DNA of 6,733 nt from an uncultured Clostridium sp. (lineage in GTDB: Bacteria; Bacillota; Clostridia; Lachnospirales; Lachnospiraceae), in the NCBI GenBank assembly GCA_900540335.1, contig UQFC01000123.1, forward strand, positions 1-6,733, in the 5' to 3' direction. The position numbers and the translations under genes were made by a program. The notes beneath the pieces are model-generated. The model was not told the DNA's origin. It searched no databases and saw only the letters and a list, made by a program, of their open reading frames with translations. Shown one piece after another: positions 1-5,928 of this stretch (the first letter of the stretch is position 1; each line of letters begins with the position of its first letter).

Positions 1-59
1 GACAAGGAGGGTCAGCGCCGTTGTCAGAGAGCCCTTTTTTTCTTTTTTGATTTCCCCAT
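1..59 (-). CDS. Possible start of a further gene, partial and frame-disrupted (low confidence)
   Basis: An ATG (59-57) is preceded by AAGGAG (74-69) at a 9-nt spacing, a textbook ribosome binding site. As written, the frame encodes MGKSKKKKRAL and stops at TGA (26-24). The lysine codons are two homopolymer runs, A6 (48-43) and A7 (41-35). With one extra A in the A7 run the frame stays open to the window edge and reads a lysine-rich start followed by SLTTALTLLV, the pattern of a signal anchor or membrane N-terminus. This could be a real gene with a homopolymer miscall, a slippage-controlled or decayed gene, a very short basic peptide, or chance. Only about 20 codons are visible, so no family can be named. 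It lies beyond the rpsA terminator and would be a separate transcription unit, but I found no convincing promoter for it. Confidence 0.3.
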
Positions 60-68
60 AAATCTATG

Positions 69-74
69 CTCCTT
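69..74 (-). promoter_or_regulatory. Ribosome binding site of the possible left-edge gene
   Basis: AAGGAG on the minus strand, 9 nt before the ATG at 59-57. Its fit and spacing are the main reason for taking that ATG seriously, since the reading frame itself is short. Confidence 0.4.
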
Positions 75-149
75 ATATAATGATGTATTTTTCATCGGTC
101 TGTTATAAGAAGTATGTCCTTTTTGGAAAGAAATCATTCAATAACATAC

Positions 150-171
150 AAAGCCTGCAGCTGGCAGCTTT
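150..171. other. Hairpin-forming inverted repeat between the rpsA terminator and the left-edge gene
   Basis: AAAGC and TGC pair with GCA and GCTTT around a 5-nt loop, with one bulged base. T residues follow on the plus strand (169-173) and only TTT on the minus strand. It might be a weak second or bidirectional terminator, or have no function. The rest of 60-186 holds no recognisable gene. Confidence 0.25.
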
Positions 172-186
172 TTCCAAATGTATAAC

Positions 187-219
187 AAAAAAGAGCAGTC
201 CCACAGGGAACCACTCTTT
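187..219 (-). terminator. Rho-independent terminator after rpsA
   Basis: Read on the minus strand, AAAGAG (219-214) pairs with CTCTTT (195-190). The stem continues through two wobble pairs, GT with AC, and CCC with GGG, with one bulged T and a TGT loop. A run of six T follows directly. It lies about 60 nt past the rpsA stop codon, where the end of this leftward operon is expected. Confidence 0.85.
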
Positions 220-237
220 CATCACGTCATACACATG

Positions 238-262
238 GAGAACGCGTCACTGACGCGTTCCC
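238..262 (-). other. Stable hairpin in the rpsA 3' untranslated region
   Basis: GAACGCGTC and GACGCGTTC pair around a 3-nt AGT loop. The stem extends to 11 pairs if a G-U pair is allowed, and that pair exists only in the minus-strand transcript; on the plus strand it would be an A-C mismatch. No U-tract follows, so it is not itself a terminator. It sits between the rpsA stop and the terminator at 187-219 and could protect the mRNA 3' end or bind a factor. Confidence 0.6.
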
Positions 263-279
263 TGATCTGCATTTAGTTA

Positions 280-1383
280 TTACTTTGCGTAAGAATCAAT
301 GTCTACATCTGCAACATCCTCATTCTGTGGAGCTGCCTGAAGAGCCTTTACACTTAAGCTGATCTTGTGATCATCTTCATTGAAATCTACAACCTTAGCC
401 TCGATCTCCTGACCGATGCTCAGTACGTCTGCCGGTTTGTCAACATGCTCTCTGGAAATCTGAGATACATGAAGCAGAGCGTCTACGCCCGGCTCCAGCT
501 CTACAAATGCGCCGAAGTCAGTCATACGTGCAACACGACCGGTTACTACGTTTCCTACAGCATAGTTATCTGCTGCCTTTACCCACGGATTCTCCTCCGG
601 GAACTTCAGGCTCAGAGCAATCTTTTCACCGCTGATATCCTTAATCAGAGCGCGTACCTGCTCACCAGCTTTGAATACCTTCTTCGGGTTTTCAACGCGG
701 CCCCAGGACATCTCGGAAATATGAAGCAGTCCGTCTGCTCCACCCAGATCGATAAATGCGCCAAAGTCTGTTACGTTCTTAACCACGCCCTCTACGGTAT
801 CACCAACGTGGATTCTCTCGAACAGCTCTTTCTGCATCTCAGCCTTCTTAGCAACCATCAGCTGCTTTCTGTCGCCGATCACTCTTCTTCTCTTCGGATT
901 AAATTCGGTAATTACAAACTCAATCTCCTGACCAGCGTATTTGGTCAGATCCTTCTCATAAGTATCAGATACCAGGCTTGCCGGAATAAATACTCTGGCC
1001 TCGTCAACCAGAACGCTTAATCCGCCGTCCAGAACCTGTGCAACCTTGGCAGTCAGAACCTCATGGTTCTCAAATGCCTCTTCCAGTCTCTTGTTGCCCT
1101 TATCAGCAGCCAGTCTCTTATAGGACAGAGCAACCTGGCCCTCGCCGTCGTTTACTTTTACAACCTTGGCTTCCATCTCGTCGCCAACCTGTACCAGATT
1201 TCTTAAATCTGCATTGGAATCATTGGTATATTCACTTCTCGGAATAATACCGTCAGACTTATAACCTATATTCAGGACGATTTCATCATCTTTCACATCG
1301 ATTACTTTACCAGTGACAATCTCTCCTGTACGTATGGTTTTTAATGATTCCTCCAACATTTGTTCAAAACTTAATTCTGACAT
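280..1383 (-). CDS. rpsA: 30S ribosomal protein S1 (four S1 domains)
   Basis: RNA-binding protein of the small ribosomal subunit, homologous to S1; in low-GC Gram-positives the four-repeat form may also act as a more general RNA-binding factor. The 367-residue protein has four OB-fold S1 repeats at about residues 20-90, 107-173, 194-260 and 277-346. Repeats 3 and 4 are the most canonical, with TDFGAFIDL/TDFGAFVEL and LLHISE/LLHVSQ. The C-terminal 20 residues are acidic and probably disordered. E. coli S1 has six repeats; four is usual in Firmicutes. I chose the ATG at 1383 because AGGAGG lies 9 nt before it. An upstream TTG at 1401 in the same frame overlaps this ribosome binding site and would add an unlikely MRRFIL. 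The start lies inside ispH (20-nt overlap, different frame). Expression probably comes from operon read-through plus the internal promoter at 1658-1686. Confidence 0.95.
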   Translation of the reverse strand: MSELSFEQMLEESLKTIRTGEIVTGKVIDVKDDEIVLNIGYKSDGIIPRSEYTNDSNADLRNLVQVGDEMEAKVVKVNDGEGQVALSYKRLAADKGNKRLEEAFENHEVLTAKVAQVLDGGLSVLVDEARVFIPASLVSDTYEKDLTKYAGQEIEFVITEFNPKRRRVIGDRKQLMVAKKAEMQKELFERIHVGDTVEGVVKNVTDFGAFIDLGGADGLLHISEMSWGRVENPKKVFKAGEQVRALIKDISGEKIALSLKFPEENPWVKAADNYAVGNVVTGRVARMTDFGAFVELEPGVDALLHVSQISREHVDKPADVLSIGQEIEAKVVDFNEDDHKISLSVKALQAAPQNEDVADVDIDSYAK

Positions 1384-2215
1384 TAGTATGAACCTCCTCA
1401 ATAATTTGATTGGGGGTAGATGCCCCCGCTGTAATACCTACGCTGCGCACAGAATTCACACATTCAGGGTTGAAATCGCCTAGTGTCTGGATAAAGTAAG
1501 TGTTCTTACATTCCTTTCGGCATATCTCGTAGAGTTTCTGTGTGTTGGAGCTATTCCTGCCTCCTATGACAATCATAGCGTCCACTTCAGAAGCAATACG
1601 CTTAGCTTCCACTTGTCTTTCCTGTGTTGCATTGCAAATCGTATTTAAAACAAGTATATCATAACCCTTTTTCTCAAATTTTTCAACTAAATCTTGAAAT
1701 TTATTGTAATTAAATGTCGTTTGGGCCACAATGCACAGCTTATCCTTTGTGGAAACCGGCAAATTCTCGATTTGATCTGCGGTTTCTACCACCAAAGTGC
1801 CCTCATTTCCCCATCCCCGGATGCCCTGCACCTCCGGATGTTCGGGATTTCCCACAATAATGACCCGGCGGCCCGCCGCCTGCTGCTCCTGAACAATCCT
1901 GTGGATTTTTTTAACGAAAGGACAGGTCGCATCTACCACCGTAACGCCGTTTCGTTCCAGCAGGTCATAAATGTGCTTTCCGACTCCGTGAGAGCGGATA
2001 ATCACAATCGCATCCCGAACTGCTTCCAGCTCCTCTTCTGTATCGATCACCCGGACACCCTTTTGAGCCAGATCCTCCACCACCTGTTCATTGTGAATGA
2101 TAGGACCAAAGGTATATACCGGGCGGTCTGCCTTTTCAATCTGCTCGTAGACCTGTTCCACAGCCCGCTTCACTCCAAAACAGAAGCCTGCTGTCTTTGC
2201 AACAATCACTTCCAT
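1364..2215 (-). CDS. ispH: 4-hydroxy-3-methylbut-2-enyl diphosphate reductase (IspH/LytB)
   Basis: Catalyses the last step of the non-mevalonate (MEP) pathway: reductive dehydration of HMBPP to IPP and DMAPP, using a cytosolic 4Fe-4S enzyme. The three cluster ligands are present as C12 (GFCFGV), C98 (DATCPFV) and C194 (NTICNATQERQ). Substrate-binding and catalytic residues are also visible: H41, H76 (SHGVGK), H126 and E128 (HPEVQG), the TT pair at 166-167, S222-S223-N224 and S266 (GASTP). At 283 residues it is full length for the single-domain enzyme. AGGAGG lies 7 nt before the ATG, and the cmk stop overlaps the ATG by one base (TGATG), indicating coupling. In many Clostridia IspH is fused to S1; here the two are separate, overlapping by 20 nt in different frames. 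The 3' half is strikingly AT-rich compared with the 5' half. Confidence 0.96.
   Translation of the reverse strand: MEVIVAKTAGFCFGVKRAVEQVYEQIEKADRPVYTFGPIIHNEQVVEDLAQKGVRVIDTEEELEAVRDAIVIIRSHGVGKHIYDLLERNGVTVVDATCPFVKKIHRIVQEQQAAGRRVIIVGNPEHPEVQGIRGWGNEGTLVVETADQIENLPVSTKDKLCIVAQTTFNYNKFQDLVEKFEKKGYDILVLNTICNATQERQVEAKRIASEVDAMIVIGGRNSSNTQKLYEICRKECKNTYFIQTLGDFNPECVNSVRSVGITAGASTPNQIIEEVHTNVRIKF
1393..1398 (-). promoter_or_regulatory. Ribosome binding site of rpsA, inside ispH
   Basis: AGGAGG on the minus strand, 9 nt before the ATG at 1383-1381. It is embedded in the last codons of ispH (the Glu-Glu-Val stretch). It decides the rpsA start: the alternative TTG at 1401-1399 overlaps the site and cannot use it. 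Confidence 0.85.
1412..1427 (-). promoter_or_regulatory. G5/C5 hairpin just upstream of the rpsA ribosome binding site
   Basis: GGGGG and CCCCC are separated by six bases. The hairpin lies in the ispH codons for the conserved Gly-Ala-Ser-Thr-Pro active-site motif and ends 13 nt before the rpsA AGGAGG. The pairing is clear on paper. A role in translational coupling or S1 autoregulation is speculation, and conserved Gly/Pro codons alone can produce such G and C runs. Confidence 0.35.
1658..1686 (-). promoter_or_regulatory. Putative sigma-A promoter inside ispH, for rpsA
   Basis: On the minus strand TTGAAA (1686-1681, 5 of 6 to consensus) is separated by exactly 17 nt from TATGAT (1663-1658, 5 of 6). 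An AT-rich stretch resembling an UP element runs upstream to about 1720. Transcription would start near 1651, about 270 nt before the rpsA start. A ribosomal protein gene behind less-needed genes is a natural place for an internal promoter. The caveat is that these bases also encode ispH (around residues 178-187), and AT-rich codons can mimic promoters. Confidence 0.45.
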
Positions 2216-2958
2216 CAGACTTCCTCCTTTGTCACTCCGGCTCCTGAATCTGTTCCTGCATAAGCCTCCTGCCCGCCGGGTACAAAGCCGCGGGAAAAGG
2301 CTGCGTCTAAAATGGCCTTCACCACCTGTTCCAGCGTCATGTCAGAGCTGTCTAAGAGCATGGCATCCTCCGCCTGCTTCAGCGGCGCCGTCTCCCGGTT
2401 CATGTCTCTGAAATCCCGCTCAATAATATCCTGCTCAATTTCTTCCAGATTACACATCATTCCTTTTTCCTGCAGTTCCCGGTACCGGCGCATGGCCCGG
2501 ACAGAGGTGCTGGCTGTCAGAAAAATCTTTACATCCGCATCCGGAAGAATGCAGGTTCCGATATCACGGCCGTCCATAATCACATTGGCGCTGGCCGCCA
2601 GATTTCTCTGCAGCTCCAGAAGATGCGCTCTCACTGCCGGAATGGCGCTGGTGGCAGAAGCCATATTTCCAACCTCCTCCGTGCGGATTAGTCCCGACAC
2701 ATCCTCTCCGTTTAAGATCACCTGCTGCGTCCCGTCTGCATATCGAATGGTAATTTCCGCGCCCTGAACCTGACCGGAAATCGTCTCCACATCCTCAGGA
2801 CAGATTCCCTTTCTTAAAAAATACAGGGCAATGGCCCGGTACATGGCTCCTGTATCCACATAGACAAAGCCCAGCTGTTTTGCAGCCAGACGGGCAATGG
2901 TGCTTTTTCCCGCACCTGCCGGACCGTCAATTGCTATATTAAATGATTTCTGTTCCAT
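2215..2958 (-). CDS. cmk: Cytidylate kinase (CMP/dCMP kinase)
   Basis: Transfers phosphate from ATP to CMP or dCMP in pyrimidine nucleotide synthesis and salvage; cytosolic. The P-loop GPAGAGKST is at residues 12-20, followed by VDTGAMYRA (34-42). The CMP-binding signature DGRDIGT is at 129-135, and the lid region with its arginines lies in IIERDFRDMNRE. The sequence AEDAMLLDSSDMTLEQVV near the end is typical of the bacterial Cmk family. At 247 residues it is longer than the usual 215-230: the last 29 or so (from about 219) form a Gly/Ala-rich tail without recognisable motif. Start ATG at 2958, with AAGGAG about 12 nt upstream. The stop shares a base with the ispH ATG. The 126-nt gap before it shows no clear terminator or promoter, so it is probably cotranscribed with the flavoprotein gene. 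Confidence 0.95.
   Translation of the reverse strand: MEQKSFNIAIDGPAGAGKSTIARLAAKQLGFVYVDTGAMYRAIALYFLRKGICPEDVETISGQVQGAEITIRYADGTQQVILNGEDVSGLIRTEEVGNMASATSAIPAVRAHLLELQRNLAASANVIMDGRDIGTCILPDADVKIFLTASTSVRAMRRYRELQEKGMMCNLEEIEQDIIERDFRDMNRETAPLKQAEDAMLLDSSDMTLEQVVKAILDAAFSRGFVPGGQEAYAGTDSGAGVTKEEV
2223..2228 (-). promoter_or_regulatory. Ribosome binding site of ispH, inside cmk
   Basis: AGGAGG on the minus strand (within AAAGGAGGAA), 7 nt before the ispH ATG. It is formed by the last codons of cmk (Lys-Glu-Glu) just before its TGA, so the Cmk C-terminus is shaped partly by this signal. Confidence 0.8.
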
Positions 2959-3084
2959 GGCTCTTTACTGCTCCTTTTTTCTGTCTGTTATGTATTCTCT
3001 CTTTTGCTCGTCCTTTTCTTTCCTGTGTTCTGCAGGCTTCTGATGCCCTTGTGACGCTTTTTACGCCCCGTTCAGGGCTTCCCG
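2959..3084 (-). other. Gap between the flavoprotein gene and cmk
   Basis: The 126-nt spacer contains a short GCCC/GGGC hairpin around 3065-3080, just after the flavoprotein stop codon. It lacks a U-tract on the minus strand, so I do not call it a terminator. The rest is purine-rich on the minus strand, ending in the cmk ribosome binding site. No good -35/-10 pair was found. Confidence 0.4.
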
Positions 3085-4317
3085 TCATTCTATGGAGCTT
3101 CCTGCCAGATATCCCGTAGACCAGGCAATCTGAAGATTATAACCGCCTGTCACCGCATCCAGATCCAGAACCTCTCCTGCAAAATACAGGCCCTTTACCA
3201 GCTTTGACTCCATCGTAGACGGATTGATTTCCCGGACGGAAACTCCCCCCTGGGTAATAATCGCCTCCTTGTAGCCTCTGAGTCCTGTCAGCGTCAGTCG
3301 GAAATCCTTAACAGCCTGCACAATCCGCCTGCGCTCCTCCCTTGTAATTTCATTTATTTTTTTATCCGGATCAATCCCGCTTCTTTCCACGATCACCGGA
3401 ATCATTTTCGCCGGAAGAAGACGGGAAAGGGAATTTTTATACTGTTTGTTTTTCTGTTCCTCAAAATCCCTGAGAATCCTTGCATCCAGCTGCTCCTCTG
3501 AAAGTGCCGGCTTCAGGTCCAGAGAAAGTGTCAGAGGTCCTTTTTTCAGCTGTGCAGCCCCGTAGCTGCTGGCTGACAAAAGCACCGGTCCGCTGACTCC
3601 GAAATGCGTAAACAGCATCTCTCCAAACTCCTCATAAATGACCTTCTTTCCCTTCAGGATTCTTGCCTGAATATTCTTAAGAGAAAGCCCCTGCAGTTCC
3701 TTTACCACAGGCTCTGCAGTCTCAAAGGGAACCAGAGCCGGAGACAGGTCTGTTACTTTATGGCCCGTTTTTTCCGCAAACCGGTATCCGTCTCCCGTAG
3801 AACCTGTGGAAGGATAAGAAAGACCGCCTGTAGCCACAATGACTGCGTCAGCCGGAATCCTCTCTCCTGTTTTTTTCAGGCGAATACCGGACACACCTCC
3901 GTCTCCGGTTTCCACAGAATCCACTTCCTCATAAAGCCGCACCTGAACCCCTGCATTTTTTAAACATACAGTCAGCGCCCGAATCACATCAGACGATTTA
4001 TCAGAAACAGGAAATACCCGTCCGCCCCGTTCTGTTTTCAGAGGACAGCCGTTTTTCTCTACCAGTTCCATGATATCTCTGTTCGTAAAGCTGTAAAAGC
4101 TGCTGTAAAGAAACTTGGGGTTGTGTACAACCGCTGCAAACAGTTCCTCTGTATCGCAGGCATTGGTGACATTGCACCGGCCCTTTCCCGTAATATATAT
4201 TTTTTTCCCCAGCTTCTCGTTTTTCTCAAAAAGCTGCACCTGGTGGCCGTGTTCTGCCGCCGCAATGGCCGCCATCATTCCGGCTGCTCCGCCTCCTATC
4301 ACTGCAACCCGACTCAT
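3085..4317 (-). CDS. NAD(P)/FAD-dependent oxidoreductase, HI0933/BaiN family
   Basis: Flavoprotein of the HI0933 (YhiN) family, whose general physiological role is not settled. A member in bile-acid-transforming clostridia was named BaiN for a proposed reduction of an oxo-bile-acid intermediate; related proteins are often labelled aminoacetone oxidase family. FAD binding is shown by the Rossmann motif GGGAAG (8-13) with acidic E31 at the end of beta-2. The family signature TGKGRCNVTN is at 43-52, ATGGLSYPSTGSTGDGY at 162-178, and the C-terminal FAD motif GEVLDLDAVTGGYNLQ at 381-396. At 410 residues it is full length. GGAGGAG lies about 12 nt before the ATG. It sits between pap and cmk, in a housekeeping context rather than beside bile-acid genes, so I do not assign BaiN function or symbol. 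Confidence 0.9.
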   Translation of the reverse strand: MSRVAVIGGGAAGMMAAIAAAEHGHQVQLFEKNEKLGKKIYITGKGRCNVTNACDTEELFAAVVHNPKFLYSSFYSFTNRDIMELVEKNGCPLKTERGGRVFPVSDKSSDVIRALTVCLKNAGVQVRLYEEVDSVETGDGGVSGIRLKKTGERIPADAVIVATGGLSYPSTGSTGDGYRFAEKTGHKVTDLSPALVPFETAEPVVKELQGLSLKNIQARILKGKKVIYEEFGEMLFTHFGVSGPVLLSASSYGAAQLKKGPLTLSLDLKPALSEEQLDARILRDFEEQKNKQYKNSLSRLLPAKMIPVIVERSGIDPDKKINEITREERRRIVQAVKDFRLTLTGLRGYKEAIITQGGVSVREINPSTMESKLVKGLYFAGEVLDLDAVTGGYNLQIAWSTGYLAGSSIE

Positions 4318-4357
4318 AATCTGCGTTTTCTCCTCCCGGTTTCATACTTGCCTTTCC

Positions 4358-4379
4358 CAGAGGGCACTTGCCCTTTCTG
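4358..4379 (-). other. Hairpin between pap and the flavoprotein gene
   Basis: AGGGC and GCCCT (4361-4374) pair around a short AAGT loop on the minus strand. Flanking CAG/CTG extend the stem after a 2-nt bulge. It lies 14-35 nt past the pap stop. No U-tract follows, so termination is doubtful. It may mark an RNA processing point or attenuate read-through, separating pap levels from the genes downstream. Confidence 0.35.
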
Positions 4380-4392
4380 CGTTACGGCTGTT

Positions 4393-5928
4393 TTATTTTT
4401 CCTGCTTTACCTGCGCAATTTTCTTTTCCAGAGCCTCTACTACGGTGCGCAGAACCTTGACTCTGGCATAATACTTACAGTTGCCCTCTACCACAATCCA
4501 CGGGGCATAGGTCGTAGAAGTGCGAACCAGCATTTCATTGACTGCCAGTTCGTACTGATCCCATTTTTCCCGGTTTCTCCAGTCCTCATCTGTAATCTTC
4601 CACTGCTTTTCCGGAATCCTCATCCGTTCCTCAAACCGGCGTTTCTGCTCCTCTTTATCAATCTGCAGCCAGAATTTAAGAACCACTGCGCCCGCATTGA
4701 CCAGATGCGCCTCCATCTCATTGATCTCCTGATAAGCGCGCTTCCAGTCCTCTTCCCGGCAAAAGCCCTCAATCCGCTCCACCATAACCCGCCCGTACCA
4801 GGTTCTGTCAAAAATGGCAATATGACCTGCCTTTGGCATATGATTCCAGAAACGCCACAGATAATGGTGCTTTTTTTCGATATCATTGGGCGCGGCTGTG
4901 GGACACACCTGGTATCCTCTGGGATCCAGATGGCTGGTCAGACGCCTGATTGCTCCGCCCTTTCCCCCTGCATCCCAGCCTTCAAAGCCGAGAACCACCG
5001 GAATTCTCAGCCGGTACAGCTCACTGTGAAGCAGCTCCAGCTTTTTCTGAAGCCGGTCAATTTCTTTTTTGTAGGCCTCCCTGGTCATCGTTTTCGACAG
5101 GTCAATACCAGAGAGAACTCCGTTCTGGTACCTGCTGTTTTCTGCCTGATTTTCCACAGACTGCAAAGGCTTCTCTGCCGCCTTCTTTTTCTCTTCCTCC
5201 AGCCGCTTCTCCTGCGCCCTTTTCTCCAGAGCATCCTCCAGAGTCTCTGTCACTGTCTTTAAAATCTTCATGGCGCCGTAGGATTTATCGGTTGCTTCAA
5301 TAATGGTCCACGGGCTGTATTCGGTATCTGTCCGCTCCAGCATTTCCTCATTGATTTTCAGATACCTGTCATATTCCTCATTCCGTTTCCAGTCCTCTTT
5401 TGTCACTCTCCATGCAGTTTCTCCGGATTCCTCCAGTTTTTTAAACCGCTTCTTCTGCTCCTCCCTGGAAATATAAAGAAACAGCTTGATAATCACAGCT
5501 CCGCTGTCCGTCAGCTGCTTTTCAAACGAGCAAATATCACGGAATGCCTCTGAAAGCTCTTTTTTAGCCGTTCTGCCCTCAAAACGGTCCTCACGCACCT
5601 TCCGGTACCAGCTTCTGTCAAAAACCGCAATACGGCCGTTTTCCGGCGTCAGTGTCCAGAACTTCCACAGAAACGGGCGCATGGCCTCTTCCTCCGTCAC
5701 CCGGCTGCTGGCATATACGTCAAACCCCCTGGGATCCAGAAACTGAATCAGCCGGTTAATCTGCGTTCCCTTCCCGGCCGCGTCCATTCCGTCAAACAGA
5801 ATCAGAACGGGAATCCCCGCCTCCTTCAGCTTTCTCTGAGCCAGCCCCAGCCTGGGACCATAGGTATCCCTGGCCTGTCTGTAAACCTCTTTTTCTGCCT
5901 TTCTTGATAAATCAATCTTCTCCAGCAT
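4393..5928 (-). CDS. pap: Polyphosphate:AMP phosphotransferase (two-domain PPK2 family)
   Basis: Class II PPK2 enzyme, expected to phosphorylate AMP to ADP with inorganic polyphosphate as donor, linking polyphosphate stores to adenylate balance; cytosolic. The 511 residues hold two tandem PPK2 kinase domains. Domain 1 (about 1-230) has Walker A GMDAAGKGT (47-55) and Walker B-like FDRSWY (103-108). Domain 2 (about 275-500) has GWDAGGKGG (317-325), FDRTWY (373-378) and YGRVMVERIEGF just after. A charged, Lys/Glu-rich linker (about 236-270) joins them. Domain 1 has RKVREDRFEG where domain 2 has the more canonical GRVMVERIEG, suggesting domain 1 may be the weaker or structural half (inference). 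The length matches known two-domain Pap (about 500). An in-frame TAG 9 nt upstream fixes the ATG at 5928 as the first start. Its AGGAG is only 3 nt away, so translation probably relies on coupling to the overlapping upstream gene. Confidence 0.9.
   Translation of the reverse strand: MLEKIDLSRKAEKEVYRQARDTYGPRLGLAQRKLKEAGIPVLILFDGMDAAGKGTQINRLIQFLDPRGFDVYASSRVTEEEAMRPFLWKFWTLTPENGRIAVFDRSWYRKVREDRFEGRTAKKELSEAFRDICSFEKQLTDSGAVIIKLFLYISREEQKKRFKKLEESGETAWRVTKEDWKRNEEYDRYLKINEEMLERTDTEYSPWTIIEATDKSYGAMKILKTVTETLEDALEKRAQEKRLEEEKKKAAEKPLQSVENQAENSRYQNGVLSGIDLSKTMTREAYKKEIDRLQKKLELLHSELYRLRIPVVLGFEGWDAGGKGGAIRRLTSHLDPRGYQVCPTAAPNDIEKKHHYLWRFWNHMPKAGHIAIFDRTWYGRVMVERIEGFCREEDWKRAYQEINEMEAHLVNAGAVVLKFWLQIDKEEQKRRFEERMRIPEKQWKITDEDWRNREKWDQYELAVNEMLVRTSTTYAPWIVVEGNCKYYARVKVLRTVVEALEKKIAQVKQEK

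Noticed and set aside
8..48. Plus-strand terminator: AGGG/CCCT pairing followed by T7-C-T6
   Set aside because: The stem is only four solid pairs plus a bulged extension, with a long loop, and no plus-strand gene is visible. The T runs are better explained as lysine codons behind the minus-strand RBS and ATG at 74-57.
76..81. TATAAT on the plus strand
   Set aside because: No -35 hexamer at 16-18 nt (nearest TTGATT is 23 nt away) and no plus-strand gene follows; the bases overlap the upstream region of the possible minus-strand gene.
367..1020. Plus-strand open frame of 217 codons opposite rpsA
   Set aside because: It is a shadow of the strongly conserved S1 repeats; its apparent internal repeats (such as MKQSVYA/MKQSVCS) mirror the repeated S1 domains on the other strand.
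1384..1401. TTG at 1401 as the rpsA start
   Set aside because: It overlaps the AGGAGG that is ideally placed for the ATG at 1383, and the added residues are unlike known S1 N-termini.
3065..3080. Terminator between the flavoprotein gene and cmk
   Set aside because: The GCCC/GGGC stem is short and is followed by GTAAAAAGC rather than a U-tract on the transcribed strand.
4123..5262. Long plus-strand open frame (379 codons) opposite pap and the flavoprotein gene
   Set aside because: It is antisense to two clear protein families, spans their intergenic gap, has no recognisable motif and reads as Leu/Phe/Pro/Cys-rich shadow sequence.
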